DNA of 64,000 nt from the NCBI GenBank assembly GCA_020086605.1, contig JACBWW010000021.1:7457077-7521076 (forward strand), given 5' to 3'. The DNA comes from Lanius collurio. Lineage: Eukaryota > Chordata > Aves > Passeriformes > Laniidae. Positions 13,801 through 27,800 of this stretch are shown piece by piece. The notes below the pieces were generated by a model. It saw nothing but the letters and a program-made list of their open reading frames with translations. It ran no database searches and was not told where the DNA came from. Both the position numbers and the translations under genes were made by a program. Positions within the stretch are counted from its first letter, which is position 1. The number at the start of each line of letters is the position of its first letter.

Positions 13801-16552
13801 ACAAGGAAGAAGATGGTAAAATGGGCAGCACCTCTGCCCCAAGGCAGTCATCAACCATGGTGAAAAATAAGGTGGCCCAAAGACAACATACACTGAAGAA
13901 CAAGGGCTTTTATGAGAAATTCAAATACTTTTGTATGGGCTTCAAACTTTTTGGTGTGGTTTTACATCCGCAGTTCCCTTCCGGATAATTGATGCAGGGG
14001 AAAAGTCTGGTTTGCAGTAGGCAGGAAAGTCAAGGCTTCGTGTTGTTTGTGGGCTAAACCAAAATACCAGAACTTGTATGTAAAACACAAATGAGAAGAA
14101 AGGAAAAACAATGTTATAAAAATCCCTCAAAGGAGTTTAAAGAGAACTGACAGTTAACAACATCTCCACAAAGCAGGGCCTGAGCCTTTTTCCTACTGAA
14201 TTTCTGAGACTCTGGAGGAGAAACTGAGCAAAATATTTGTTTCTTAAAACTCAAGAAACTTTCAATTCAGGACTACTTATATCAGGAAAAGGGGAGCTCT
14301 AGGAATTTGAAGATGATGATATACTGTCTCAAAAGTCTGATTTTCACATCAGAGAAAAGTAAGACATTTCCTTAATTTCATGAAAACAGGCTCTCCCTGG
14401 GATTAGAAACAAAATATTACTCTTTTAGTGATAGACAAGTGAGTGCCAGACAACAAATCCTTTGTCTGAGAACCAGAAAGTGAATATCAATAAGAATTTC
14501 CTAAATATATTTTAAGGTTACTCAGGGGCAGAGCTGCTGTGGTGTCACACAGCTGCTGTTGGATACACAGCCCACAGGAACACGGGCAGGTCTGTACTTC
14601 AGGGTTTGTCTCTTGGTGAGTATGAGCTAGAAAAACCAAAGGTGCAATGCTCTCAGCCCCAAAGAGTCAGGGATTATTCTCTAACACTCTCTGACTGAGC
14701 TTAATGCAACAGTGACCAGTTCTTGATTCATAAATCCCTGTGTAACTCTTCAGGTCAAGTAACTTAACTCCAAAGCCAGTATCAGACCCTCAGCACCAGA
14801 TTCACAGCCATGATTTTAGCCAAGACACTGAGCACAGACACAGAAAGAAATAAAAAAAACACACCTCAGACACCCTTGCCCTCACACCTGTTCAACATTC
14901 CTAATCCCAAGATAAATTAACCCAGGCCCTGTTGCCAAAGTTAACAAAAGTTATTCAAAGAAAAACAGTAGGTAAGTCCTGAATCTGGAAGTTTGGAGAG
15001 CACCAGCCTCAGTTTCTGCAAGTTTTGCAGAGAAGACAAATAGTTCTGATGATAGTTGAGAATTTAGTCTGCAATAAATGTGCCACAGACCATAGAGCAC
15101 GAGCACCCCAAGAGTTAAAGGTGGTGTTACCTTACGGATCAAAAGGCGAGTAGAGCATTTCAAAATCCACATACTTATTCAGATTGTCTTCATAATTCCT
15201 GGGCTTAGAGACATCCAGAACAGCATGAACCATCCAAAATTTCTCACCCACACAAGAGCTTCTAAGCTACTTCTACCACATGATAGAAGCTCGTCAGGTC
15301 TTTAACCATCTTCAGGTGGTACCTATAGAATAATAACGGTTCTACCCAGATTGGCATCACCTGTGAGGCTCTGACTCCCAGCCTGCTCCCTCATTGGTGA
15401 AACTCAAACCCATGTGCTCCAAAACATGCTGGGTGTAAGAGCTGAGCACCAGCAAAAGCTGCCCAGCCAAGAAAACACAGCTGTGCCTGGCTGCTGATCC
15501 TCTCACAGGGTCCCTCCCAAGCACTGGGAGAGTTGGTGGCTTTTGTTCCATGACAACTGGAGCCATTCACCATCATGTGACTGGAATCACAGAGCCAAAA
15601 ATCGGCCTGAGAACAGCCCTGTCTTACAGACTTCGCAATCCCGGCCAAAATCTGATGCTGGTGGTCAGTGCCAAGAGGGTTCTGATCCAGTGGGCGGGAT
15701 GAGAACTGCACCAGCCACCTCCAGGAACAGAGCAGGCAGCTCTGAGGGAGACACACAGGCAAACCCTGAATTTATTCCCTAAGGGGTTCCTTAGATGTTC
15801 TCTTTGGAAAGTGGCCCTGGTTGGGACACCCTGAGCTGCCTTTGCCCCTTCAGGATGAGGATTTAAGGATTGCAGTCAGAAGGGTGCCCTCGGTGTCCTG
15901 GACAGCCTTGGAGGCACCGCCTGCCCATCCAATGTCCATTTCCAGTCAGCTTCTGGAGTAATATTGAAGATTCACCTAAAAACTAAACATCTCAGCTGGA
16001 TAATATTTAACCAATTCATCACAAAGAAAAACAGCATCTTTTGCAGAACTAAGAGGAAATGTGGACAGTTCCCTTCTGCACAGATTTGTTGGAAAGGTTT
16101 TAATAAACACAGATGTTGGGAACGGATGGCTACTGTGTAATCATGTGTAGAAAAAGCCAAAGGACAAAATATCCCTTAATGAAGACCCACATACCATGCA
16201 ATATTCCAAAACAAGGGAGGAAGAAATATGGGTGGTGCTACAAATAGACAAATTGCAAGAATCCAGATGCCAATATATATTTAAAAAAAAAATATTTATT
16301 CTCCCACTCTATTTGTAAGCAAAAGAGCCCAAAAAGACCTTGCTCTGAGCAACAGACAAAGCAACTCAAGAAACCTACGTGGCATTTGAGTCAGTTTCTA
16401 AAGAATTAAGCCCAGTTTTAAACAACAGCACTGAGATGGGAGATGATTCTCACTACTACTGATATCCTGATTTAATGTTTGCAAGGACTGCACACACATT
16501 TTTACTGACATTTTAATGTCAAAATTTATTTGAAGGGCTTTTACTGGGTTTT
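4878..16552. other. Intergenic, no gene seen; possible conserved noncoding DNA
   Basis: There are no supported exons, RNA genes or clear repeats. A TAAT-core palindrome lies at 11651-11667, within an AT-rich stretch that could be regulatory. The ORFs are at most 125 codons, lack splice partners and are judged chance. Confidence 0.55.
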
Positions 16553-16725
16553 ATAGAATCACAGAATGACTTAGGTTAAGAGGGTTAAAGATTATCTCAT
16601 TCCACCCCTGCCATGAGCAGGAACACCTTCCACTATCCCAGGGTGTTCCGAGCCCTGTCCTGCCTGGCCTTGGACACTTGCAGGGATCCAGGGGCAGCCA
16701 CAGCTTCTCTGGGCAACTTAAGATT
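16553..16725 (-). repeat. CR1 LINE 3' fragment
   Basis: It starts with the terminal TATAGAATCACAGAATGA and continues through CCTGCCATGAGCAGGAACAC, CCTGGCCTTGGACACTTGCA and CAGCCACAGCTTCTCTGGGC, in antisense orientation. Confidence 0.88.
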
Positions 16726-17555
16726 TTAGTCTCTTCTATTTCAGTTTTTAGAGATAGAAAACAGATAAAAACTCTTCATGAAAATATTTGAGGCAATGAA
16801 CCCATTGTCCTCTGCAATTATTCTTGTGACCAAGAATAATCCTGGATTAGCACAAATGTGTTCACCTTTCCCAAAGAAGAGAAGAAAAAAATAATTGAAC
16901 ACTGAAGCAAATGAAAAACCAAAATTTATGGCTTTTAGCAGTTGTTAGTGCAAAAATCTGTGTTTTAATTTTTCTGGAACTGATAATATAATAAATTGGC
17001 AGAATAGCTCCATAGCATTTTTAGGGAATTTCACTCTCCTTTCCTGCTCCTTCATTTGGGACTTTCATTCACTAATCATAGCAAAATAATATCCAAGGAG
17101 AAAAAGTTATTTTAGCTAGTCCAATATCCCTGTTATGCCAGTGAACTTTGCCGAAGAACCCCAAACTCAGGCAACTTAAGAATATATTTGTAATATTCAA
17201 CAAAACAATAAATTCTGCACATGACACAGGAAATAATAATCAGATGATCTCAGCCCCAGAAGTATTTCAGTGCTGTGGAAATGCCAGGTTGGAGAGTTCA
17301 TGTGGAAAAGGAAAAGCCTTGTAACTTCTCCAAACATCAGTCATCACTTCCAGATACCTCTAAATACAGCCATTCATTTCACACTGCAGGATATTGTATT
17401 GAAAAGCAAGGCAGGGCCAATGCAGCACCTTCTACCTCTAAATATGCACTGCACAAACCTTAGCTAAGTGTGTTTTTCCTATTTGGAATAGGGCTCTTTC
17501 ATTTCCAAAAAAGAGCTTCATGCTTCTCACAGAGCAAAATATTTATAGCCACATG

Positions 17556-17585
17556 CAAAAAAGAAAAAAGAAAAAAGAAAACACA
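17556..17585. repeat. A-rich microsatellite (AAAAAAG)n
   Basis: Three near-perfect tandem AAAAAAG units in intergenic DNA; low complexity. Confidence 0.7.
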
Positions 17586-18329
17586 AAAGAGCTTGAAAAG
17601 GCAAATCCAGAGGTATTCCAAGATAGCTCCGTGTCAAATATAGAGTGACTCATCCACCTCTTTCAATGAAAATGTTCATCCCAGATAGATCAAAGGCCCT
17701 GAGTACACGGAGCCCTTTTTGCTAAACCTGGCAGGAGAGTAAAAAGGTTTTCAATCAGCAGCCACTTGGTGGGAGGTCTGGGAACAAATGAAAGCCAGAA
17801 GACGCTGGCATTTGAGAGAGACCATCCCCTACAATGCACAATAGGGACAATGTATAAAATGTAAGCACAGTTTGCAAGAAATAGAGGAAAGCCCGGCTGG
17901 ATGTTTTTGTGCAGCTCTACCAGATGGATCTGATATGAGCAGTTCTGCCTTATTTTTGTATAGACTTCCAAAGATCCTCCCCAGTGCCTATCACCCACGT
18001 GCTTTCACAGACCCAGTTTTGAAGGCTGGGCTCTTTATTGAGGATTTATTTGGAGTCTGGATGGATTCTGCCAGGCTGCCCAGGTCTGTGTATGGTGTGC
18101 AGTAAAGGAGCCTCTGCAAACTGCGATATTCCTCTTAGCTCCCATTTTACCGCTTGGGCTTCCACCTCTTCCACCACCCCCACAAAAGTTGGGCTGCGGG
18201 GGAAGGGAAACCACAAAACACAGGAAAGCAAAATGTCAAAGTCTAATTTAAAATAACCCTGACCTGCAGCGACTGCTTGCAGTGGGAGAACACAAGGCTA
18301 AAGATTATCTTGAACAGTGGCGTTTTGTA

Positions 18330-18605
18330 TCGTGCTGCGGCCGCAGCCGCTCCCTCCGGCCGTCCCGGCAAGGCAGCGGCTCCCCCGGTCCCGGGATGGT
18401 CCCGGTCCCCTCGGCAGCTCCGGGATGGTCCCGGCTCCTCCAGCCCCAGAGTTCCCCGCTTCCCCCAGGATGATCCCGGCTCCCCCGATGCCGGAGGTTC
18501 ACGGGTCCCCTCGGGATGGTCCCGGCTCCCGCGGCCGCAGCGCCGATCCCACGCTGCCATCGTGCGGTCGCTGCCGGCTCCTCGCACCGCTCGCTCCCGA
18601 GCCGG
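18330..18605. repeat. Isolated GC-rich, CpG-dense patch with minisatellite
   Basis: The motif CGGGATGGTCCCGGCTCC or close variants recurs near 18391, 18421, 18468 (as AGGATGATCCCGG) and 18513, with spacings of about 30-50 bases, inside DNA far richer in G, C and CpG than its surroundings. Two NotI-type GCGGCCGC sites lie near its ends. It abuts the CR1 at 18606. No splice-supported ORF or gene is recognisable; long ORFs here are composition artefacts. Confidence 0.7.
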
Positions 18606-18862
18606 AATCACGGAATGGTTGGAGTTGGAAGGGACCTTAAAGATCCTCTCCTTCCACCCCACGGGCAGGGACACCTTCCACTATCCCAGGCTGCTCCACG
18701 CCCCATCCAACCCGGCCTTGAACACTTGCAGGGATGCGGCAGCCACAGCTTCTGTGGGCACCCTGTGCCAGGGCCTCCCTGGCCTCCCTACCCTCCCAGG
18801 GAAGAATTTCTTCCCAATATCCCATCTAACCCTGCCCTCTGCCAGTTTAAAGTCATGATCCC
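18606..18862 (-). repeat. CR1 LINE 3' fragment
   Basis: It starts GAATCACGGAATGGTTGGAG and runs through TTGGAAGGGACCTTAAAGAT, ACACTTGCAGGGATGCGGCA and GGGAAGAATTTCTTCCCAAT to CAGTTTAAAGTCAT. This is one of the best preserved copies here, in antisense orientation. Confidence 0.92.
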
Positions 18863-21800
18863 ATCTGTCAAGCACTGCTGGGGCTTGGGCAGACCCGACT
18901 TCCTCAGGACTAACTTTGGGGACCATGAGCTCTCACAGTCATGCAGGACACAAGGGGCCTCTCCTGTGAGGGTTAAATACGAATGAATATTTCTGGGCAT
19001 GTTCCATCCCCAAAGATTCAGCACCTTTGTGTAATAAAAAGCCATCATTCCATATTCCTCTCACTGAACACATTACCTCGCTGTTTGTGGGAAATGGAGA
19101 GAACTGTATCCTTTAAATATTCCTTAACTCCTTCCCCATTTCCTTTGGCCTCCTGCTTTGCTGGCTGTTGTTTACCACTTTCATCAGCAGAGACAGCAGG
19201 CCAGGAGACCTATTTACATCCTGCAGTATGGCCCATCCATGGCCAACAAATGGTCAGAGGGACTGGGAATGCACAGGCTGCCCGAATCTTCCCCAGGGAA
19301 GGCAGCACTGCCAGACCACAAGGCACAGCCTCCAGCTTGCTCCACACTGGGACACTGCAAGCACAAGGAGAGGGATGACACAGACTTGTGTTAACACCAC
19401 ACTGCCCAGGACGTGGTTTACTCCAACTGCCTCAACAGTTCCATACACAGCTGCCTCACCTTTTCATACACTGGCATCACCTGGGCCACAGTGCTCCAGC
19501 AGTGCCTCTGCAGCTGAACAGTTTTTAGGAGGTCATTACAGTGAGAAAAGCTAGCTTGCAAGTGTCTTGAGGTTTTTTGCTATATTTTTATAACTCTTTT
19601 TAAATATTAACTGTGCAGAATTGACGATTCCTACAAAAGGGAAAGTCCTGACACTACTATGCTTTTCAGTCATAAAGAATTCATGCATTTTACCCTGTTT
19701 TGAAACTCATTAACCAAGCTTCTGGAAGCAGTTTTTCCATGACCCAAAGTAACAAACAGTTTGAAAATTTCTTTGGGTAATAGTTGCCTACAAAGCACTT
19801 AAAATTTATAAACTTCTCATTCAGTTTGTGCCGTTTATCATTGCTAAAGTAAATGGAAGCAGTGGAATCGACTATGCATCATGAGTAATATAATGCAGTA
19901 TTAAAGGACACCCAGTGGAGCACTTTGGAAGCTGAAGGATCTAAATCATACACTTGGTGCTGGGAAACCATAAGGAAAATGTGCAGCACCATTTGTTGGT
20001 GGCTGGAGCTGTCAGTGCTCAGCGTTCTGTGAGCACAGGGTTACAGGACTGTCAGCAGGGATTTACTGTTTGTGTGAATGGGAAGAGAAAGGAGCAGAGG
20101 AAAGAATTCCTAAGGAGTGATGGCAAGCATTTCCACACCGCCCAAGCTACACAAAAACTTGCAGGGACATGAGAAGATGGGTTCAGGGAAAGGAAAAGCC
20201 CAACTCGTGCCACTGCTGCTGGGGCTCCCAGATGGGCAGCCTGGAGCAGCCCAGCTCTTTTGGGATGTCCTTCTAAACTCTTTCCTGGAGAAGGAAAGGT
20301 AACACAGCTGATAACAGACCTGTTCAGCAGCACTGATGAAATCTGAAGGAGATTTCCACACTCATCTCTTCTTCCCACATTCTTCCCCACTCCTTCACTG
20401 CTTATTGCCTATATCCCAGGATAGATATAGATTTTTAGCATAATAATCAGCTACTGGAATTACACTTTGGAATTACTTATTTTTGTCCTGTTTTTTAATA
20501 TATTTTGGTTTTTAATCTTGTATTCCTTTTCTTTCCCTCTTTTTGCTTTTTCTGTCAGTCCCACTGAAGATGCACAAAATCATGAGGTAAGAAATAAGTC
20601 ACCCTTCCCATTCCTCTGTTCCTCCTCCAATAATCTGCAAATTCCATCATCTAAAGCATGTGGGACAGAGATGGATCAGGGCAGACAGGGAGGCACAGAC
20701 ACAAATCCTGCCTGGTGCAGGGCTGATACTGGGGAAGAGTTGTAGCAGAAGGATCAGGACAAACCCTTATCATATTACAGAAATTGTGAGATGAAAATGA
20801 AAGTTTAAATTCCTTGAGTGTTTATCTTCATTTGTCCATTTTTGGCTCTTAAGATACACAGACATTAGCACCCCTAGCCAAATTATGAGAGGATTTATGA
20901 AAGATGAAGCAATATGAACTTCATCTCAAAAGTCTCCAAATGCTATTAAATTTGTGTTTGTGTCTTTAATATCAAAATATACATTATTTTTCTGGTATGA
21001 TGGTCAAATGGTTCTATTGCTTTTCTGGAATAATTACGTGCATTACTAGCAAATGAGCAGCTTCTGAAATCATGAAAGCGATTTTCAGAGTGCTCTGTTT
21101 TCAAATTTTTAATAAGAAGCTTCTCTCCATCACAATTGCAGAATAAAAGTTTGAAAGAAAATAGATAAAAATATTCCATTTACTCAGAAACACCCAGGAA
21201 ATAATGAATTTTGAAAGCATACTTATCAGCTTTAAGCTTATGGTCTTTAACAAAATCTCCTGACTTTGGAGAGCATTTTTGTCTTTTGAAAGCTGGCACT
21301 TGGATCTATAAAGCTGTTCTTCAAATTTTTGTAGAAAACATCTGGGACTGATGCGGAGCAAACAAGGCAGCAGGAGTCACATCAGCGTGAGTGCCTCCTG
21401 CTTCCCTGACTTGATGTTTTTATGACAGAAGTACCTTTGTATGTAACCCCAGCAATGCTTTATCAGTTACCCAATAACAGAGATCACACCATGCAGTCAG
21501 TGAGCAAATCTGCCCCAGGAGAGCAGGGAGATTCCACATGGCTGGAATGATTATTTACACCCAGGAGTCCCTGGAATCTTGGCCTCCAGTGACAGCTGGG
21601 CCTGGCTGGGCCAGGGGGCTCCAGTGTGAACTTCCCAGGCAGGATCAATGTGCCAAGAGGATATCAACCCTTCCAGGACATTTTCCAGTCTCCCACTTAC
21701 CCAATCTGATGCTACCAAGTGTAAACTTGAGCTGCAGGCCTCCACCAACATTGTGGCACCCTCACCAACATTCCCAATTTAGTCTGGAAGAAAGGGTTTC

Positions 21801-24800
21801 CCATTCTGAGCTCTCCCTGACATCCTGGTCATCTCCACCTCCAGCCTCAACAAAGCACCACTGCATTGTCCTCCCATAAAATCCCACCCTTTCCTATATG
21901 GGGGGCTCATGGAATGGTAAATTAAGCTCTGAGCTTCTTGAGGATGTTTTGGGAAAGCATTAAAAAGGAGGCCATATTCATATTCTAATATTCCAGCTAC
22001 ATTCAGAGAAATATCAAAGTCTAGTCCCCATGGCTCTGATTTCCAAAACTGCCAAGCTCCTGCAGGACACACACACACTCTTCAGAAACAAAACAACATA
22101 AAAAGATCAAAGATCCCTCTGGGAATACATTCTCTGCACTCTTCAAAGACAAATATCCCCTCACTTGCCCCCTTGTAAACTGATTAATTTCAGTGGGAAG
22201 AGTGCTCACAAAATCAGCAAATCCATGCCGTGAGGGTAAGTGTTTGTCCATGTTAACTCTGCAAGCCAAACTCTCTGTATTTTTCTCTGCTCGACAGAAA
22301 CAACAGGACTTACACTAATACTCATTTCCAAGCTGCAGTTGGTGTTTAATCTGTAACCAGGCAGCTTTTCCTTGAGTCGTTTTGCACATGGATGGGATGC
22401 AGCCCCTCTCCCTGAATGAAGGAGTAAATGAGAGCACCATCTGGCCAGGCCCTGCCTGATCCAGCCCAGTGCCTGCGGTGCAATTCCAAAATGTGAGGAA
22501 TGCTCACCCAGAAGACTCAGTTCACATCCTCCCTCCTATTGACTAAAGCTGCTCTGTCCCTTCTGGGCCGCTTTAGAGAAGAATTTGGTGGGAAGATGAA
22601 GGCTCTGAAATCCAAACCGTCTTCAAATGTGCCTGTGTGTGGTCTGAGCCTGCAGCTTATGCAATGAGAAATGGGAAGCCACTAAAATGATTTTGCTTCT
22701 AAATATTTTGACCTTTATTGACATTTATAAGTAGCAGGCAGCTTAATTACCAATTAAAGGAAGTTATTAGCTACAAAAGGAGCCTGTTCTTTTTTCCCCC
22801 TCATGGCTCCTTTCCCAAATTAGGGCTGTTAGATGAGATTTCTGTGGTAGGACAAGGCAGAGGAGCCCAGGAGACTTTAGCTACTTTATGGCAGATCTGT
22901 ACAGAAATCCTTACAGAAGTCAAAAACCTTCATAAAAAGGTTACTCCAGAGGCAGCCCATGCAGAACAACAGACTCCATTGCTGTTGGGGTTCAAGCCTT
23001 GTATTACAACATTGTCCCATTTTCCTACATGGAATTGCTTGGTGGACATTATTCCTGGCTGATTTTCTTTCAAGCACACCCATAAAAAAGGCCTTCCCAA
23101 AGTGGTTTTGTGGGTTTTTTTCCTTTCCTTTTTTTTCTTCACAATAGGCATTTAGGAGCTGGCCTGAGGAGCTGAGAATATACAGGACTTGGCTGCTAAT
23201 CCTGACACACACTGTTAAAACAACTGGAAGTTCTGCCCCAGAAATGCATGAATTCCTAGAGCAAACAAAGCAGCTCCTTTAAAATCACCCAGCTCTTCAT
23301 ACAGGATTGCAAGGTCTGGGAGTTCTACACATATTTATTGTCCCACTAGAGCATTGGGATTGTTTGCTGGCTGATGGTAATCATGAGAATGTCTTAATTT
23401 AAAAATATATACTGGAATCATCAATGTTCTCCCATAATTTTAGAGTATCTTTCAATAAAAATTAAGTACAACACATGCCAAAAATGCAATATGAGCAGAG
23501 CTCTGATACTGACAAATGCAGGTATGATTTTTAGACTAAATTAGAGCTAATATGAATTTTAAAATAGCCTCATGGAAGAATTACCCTACACTTATATTAT
23601 TTTCTATTCTATAGCACACATTAATATTGTTTTAAGAGTCTTTATGAATGAAGGGAGATGTGATGTAGAGAAGACACAGAAACCCAAAGATACTTAAACC
23701 CTTATTTCCTACCTGGGTGAATAACATCAAGGTATGACTTCCCCAGTAGCTGGGAAGGTGGATGTGTGATCCAGACCTCATTTTGGAGTATGACATGGAA
23801 GATATGGAAGTTCCAGGCACAGTAATTTAGCTTTTCCTCAATTCTTCTCCTGCTTATATCCCAAGATGTCCTACAATCCTTTCCACCAACCTCAGCTTCT
23901 GACTTTGTGACAAATTTCTGGACTCTCAAGCAAGACTATTAATACTATTTTTTTCTTTCCCTGAATTTTTACCCCAGATCTTCGTGGCCCCTTCTGCTCT
24001 GTATTCTTTACACCTTTTTTACTGAGTTGGTTATTCACCCTCACATTCAGGGGGGAAAAAAATTGCTTTCAACACATTTGAAACTTAGATTTTGATCCTA
24101 TAGTCACTAAAGTTAAAGGCAGCAAGGGTGTTCTGTTCAGAGGGAGCAGAATAGCCCCAGGTCCCTGGACAGTGTGTTTTCAATTAGGGAGCCTTCACAA
24201 TTAAAAGGAAATAATTTGCATCATGTTAATATTCATTGTCCACCTACACAGGATGGGAAATTTGCTGGACAAGAAGGTTAAATGTGCTGATGGCAGGAGG
24301 GCAGAGCTGCTCTCAGCTGTACCTGATGCAGGAGAGGACATCAAACCCCTCTGCACTCGCAGCTCAGAGGAGCCAGACCTGGTTCTTACATAGGCAGAAG
24401 GTCAGCTGAGATCCCTGTGTGGGGATTTCATCCCAGGAACAAAACCAAAACCAAAGCTCCAGGGAAAGAAGGTACCACAGGGAAGCTGCTGCAGCTCATC
24501 TCACACAGACATCCAGTTATCAACTGTCTGAGAAGAAATTCTATTCAGATATATTTTCCAGCAGTTTAATAACAAGGAAACCTGTGCAAATATCAGCTGC
24601 AAAGACTTGAAAAAGCAAATCAAATCCAAGCTTGCAACAGTGAACAGGTATCAGTAATAATGAAATATTTGCCTGGATTTTGACAGCCTTGAAAAATTGG
24701 GTAAATCCCAGCACTCCACGTACACAGCCTGATAGGAGACAGGCAGCTGCACTGCCCTTGAGAACTGGGCAGTGGGTTCTGGGAGGAAGGAAATAGCTGC

Positions 24801-27800
24801 CACATGCAGTAAATAAAAAGAAGTTTAAAAAAAAATACACGCAGAGTTCTGCTGCAGAATCATTCCATTGAGCCTGGCTAGAAACACAGGCAGCTAAAAC
24901 TAATCATTCATCTCCAACATAAACACAGATTGGGTTCAACTTGCAGTAACATAGGTTGAGATTTTTAGTAGATGACATAAATAAATGTATTTTTATATTT
25001 CCTGACCACATTAAGCTTGAAATCAAGAGTTCTAAAATGTGAGCCACACACTGTAAGGCTTCTAATAGCCAATAAATTCAGACAGTCACACTGAAGCAAT
25101 GTTTTCTCCTTAAAGGTACATTTTGCTGCAGTGTATATAAATACAAGGGGACTTGTTTTTTTATGGATTTGTAATTATGTGTAGCTGAACATGATCATTC
25201 AATAAAGGTTAAAGTTCTCTTAGGAGGACAGCAAGATGGAAACCACTTCAGAAGGCACAATCTCAGATCCCAAATATTATTTCTACATGGAAAGACATTA
25301 GTAAGGTGATGGGGGAAGTTTGAGGAAAATTACTTTCTCCAAAAAAAAAAGACCAAGCCAGGAAAGGTAGAACATTCTGGCTCAAAAACATCAATGTATT
25401 CCTGTGTTCCTGCCCCACTTCTGCTACACTAAGAAAGCACAAAACCAGTTCTTATCCTGCCCAGTACATCTACTTCCCACGTGTAAAGCAGAGATTAGAG
25501 TGCTGGAATTCCTTCAAGTGGTGTTAAAGGAATGAATGATCCTAGAGAATCACCAGTAATATTTAAGAGCTAAAATACTCTCTAATCAAAGGTCATTTTT
25601 CATCTCTAGCCCTTACAGCACTTCAAAGTGGAGCTCTGCATTATCCCCATGATATCCCACACTGGGAAATGGAATACAACAGAGCAAGGGATTTTTCAGC
25701 TTCTCAGAAAGGGCCAGTAGCAATGTCAGGAGTGATTTTCAGGTGCAGAAAAGGTGTGTGAGATGCACAAAGGCTGATGCCCATCAGTCAGAGAGCTCAG
25801 GGCCAGGAATCACAAGGCTGAATTTCAGCTTTGCTCCCCACACAGGCTATGGCTGAAGGACTCAGTCACTGTCCAGGCTTGGAAGGCAAATCCGCCACCA
25901 CAAATGAGGCTGTTTGGTTTTTGGATCCATCACTTTCAGTGGGTCTCTCACAGAGACGTGTTCCCAGTGGGGGAGCCATAAAGAGTCAGTGTGAGCTGGC
26001 TCCAGAGGCCCTTATTGCCTGGATGTGCTGGAAAAGCCAAATGGAAATGTCTGAGTGCTGATGTCACTGCAGCACAATTGCTTTGGAGGCTGCTCAGCTT
26101 TCCTTGGGGCGCCCATTCCTTGCAGGAGCCTCACTGAGCTTTGTCTCATGGCTGGAGGTTTATGAGCAGAGAAAAGTGAAGATGGCAGCTGAGAGCCTCA
26201 CTTCACAACGAGTCAAGTAATCCTTTGAAGGGAGAATTTGTCATTCCTAGCCCAGTTTAAAAACCAGCAGTTGAGACTTAGTAAATGGAATGGACAAGCA
26301 GAATAAATTTGAAATAACCAACTGCTTTCAAGGGGAATTGACCTGCATGTGACAAAATTAATAAGAACCTCCCCAACCCACCTATGTTAAGGTTGTAAAG
26401 TCAAGTGTTCAAGGGCTGGAAACACCAGAGTTAAGGCTGCCATGTGTAATCCTAATTCACTTCTCCTGTGTGATACAATTAAAAGCTATTTTCCCCCATG
26501 GCCTCACCCCATTTAGTGGGCAGGATGAACAGAGCTATTCAGTATTTCTGGTTGTTTTTTTTTTTTTTTACCTTTTTGAGTCAATGTGTGGCCTTGGCTT
26601 TATTTATAGCATACCATTTAAACTCCTCACTGAAAACAGGATTATTCATATCCTTGTGGGTTTTAATATAACACTTATCACAGAAATATTTGCTTCAAAA
26701 ACATAACAAATGTCTCATGACAAAACCCCTGCCAGTGAGGTGGGATGGTAGCACAGTCCCTTGAGCCCAAATGCTTAATCAGAATCAGAAGTCCCACAAG
26801 ATTGTTTTGCTTAGGATGAGATCATCTGAATGTAATACAGTGTATAATAGATTCTTGGGTTTTAGCAAACCAATAGTAACAAAACCCCCATTTCTCTGGG
26901 AAAGTGCTCCAAAACTTCCAGTGCCCTGAGTTCTGGGTTTGGGAAAGCATCTGTTTCCTTTCAGCAGTGGCCACAGCATTTGCAAACCTTGTTCTCTGTG
27001 GTTTAAAGCATCTCCTTCTAAGACCATGGGGCAAACAAGCAAGGCCTGATCCAAAGCAAAGTAACACAGCAGAGTAAGGCTGGAGTGAAATTATTCCTGG
27101 CTTACTTGGTTCTGGGGGATTCACATAGAAATTTGCAATTTAAAAGGCAATAGAATTACTCCTACCTCTGTTTGCAGGCCTCTGTATATGCATGTGGTTA
27201 TGTAATCCATCTGAACCCAAAAAAGTTGTCATATCTGATTGCAAAACACCTGAAACATCTTTAAATGTGTAGCACACAACAGTGCTAATGTTCTTTTTCA
27301 GCAGTTAATCAACCATCAGCAAAGGTTTAACAGACTTTAGCTCAGGCACTACACAATCATTCTTCTCACAGACAATTCACATCCACCCTTTTGATTTGGA
27401 TCTAGGTTACAAATCAAGTAATTTTTCTTTTGAGACATCATCTCTGTAGAAAAAAATGTTGCTCCAGGTTCTTCCAAAAGTATGAAACCATTTGATAAAT
27501 ACAATTTTCAAGTTTATACAAGACTGCAGTCCCACCTGCACATCCTGTCAGGGAAATCAATCCATGATTCCCTGTCATGCTGCTTGTTTTACAGCACAGT
27601 CTCAGAGAAAAGTGCTTGTTAGAAACTTTTTTAAAAACTTGTACTTACTGTTCTGACAGCCCTCAGGATCTCTTTTTCTCCTTCTGGTCTGTCTTGCTTA
27701 TCTCCCACTGTTCCTCACTGATGCTGTCTTCAGAGGCCAGCTGAAAGAAAAATGCACAATGCCAACAGTTTATATCCACCAGACTGGAAATCTGGCATGC

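Noticed and set aside
18277..18858. 193-codon ORF and overlapping ORFs on both strands
   Set aside because: They are made of the GC-rich minisatellite and the CR1 fragment; simultaneous long ORFs in several frames are a composition effect.
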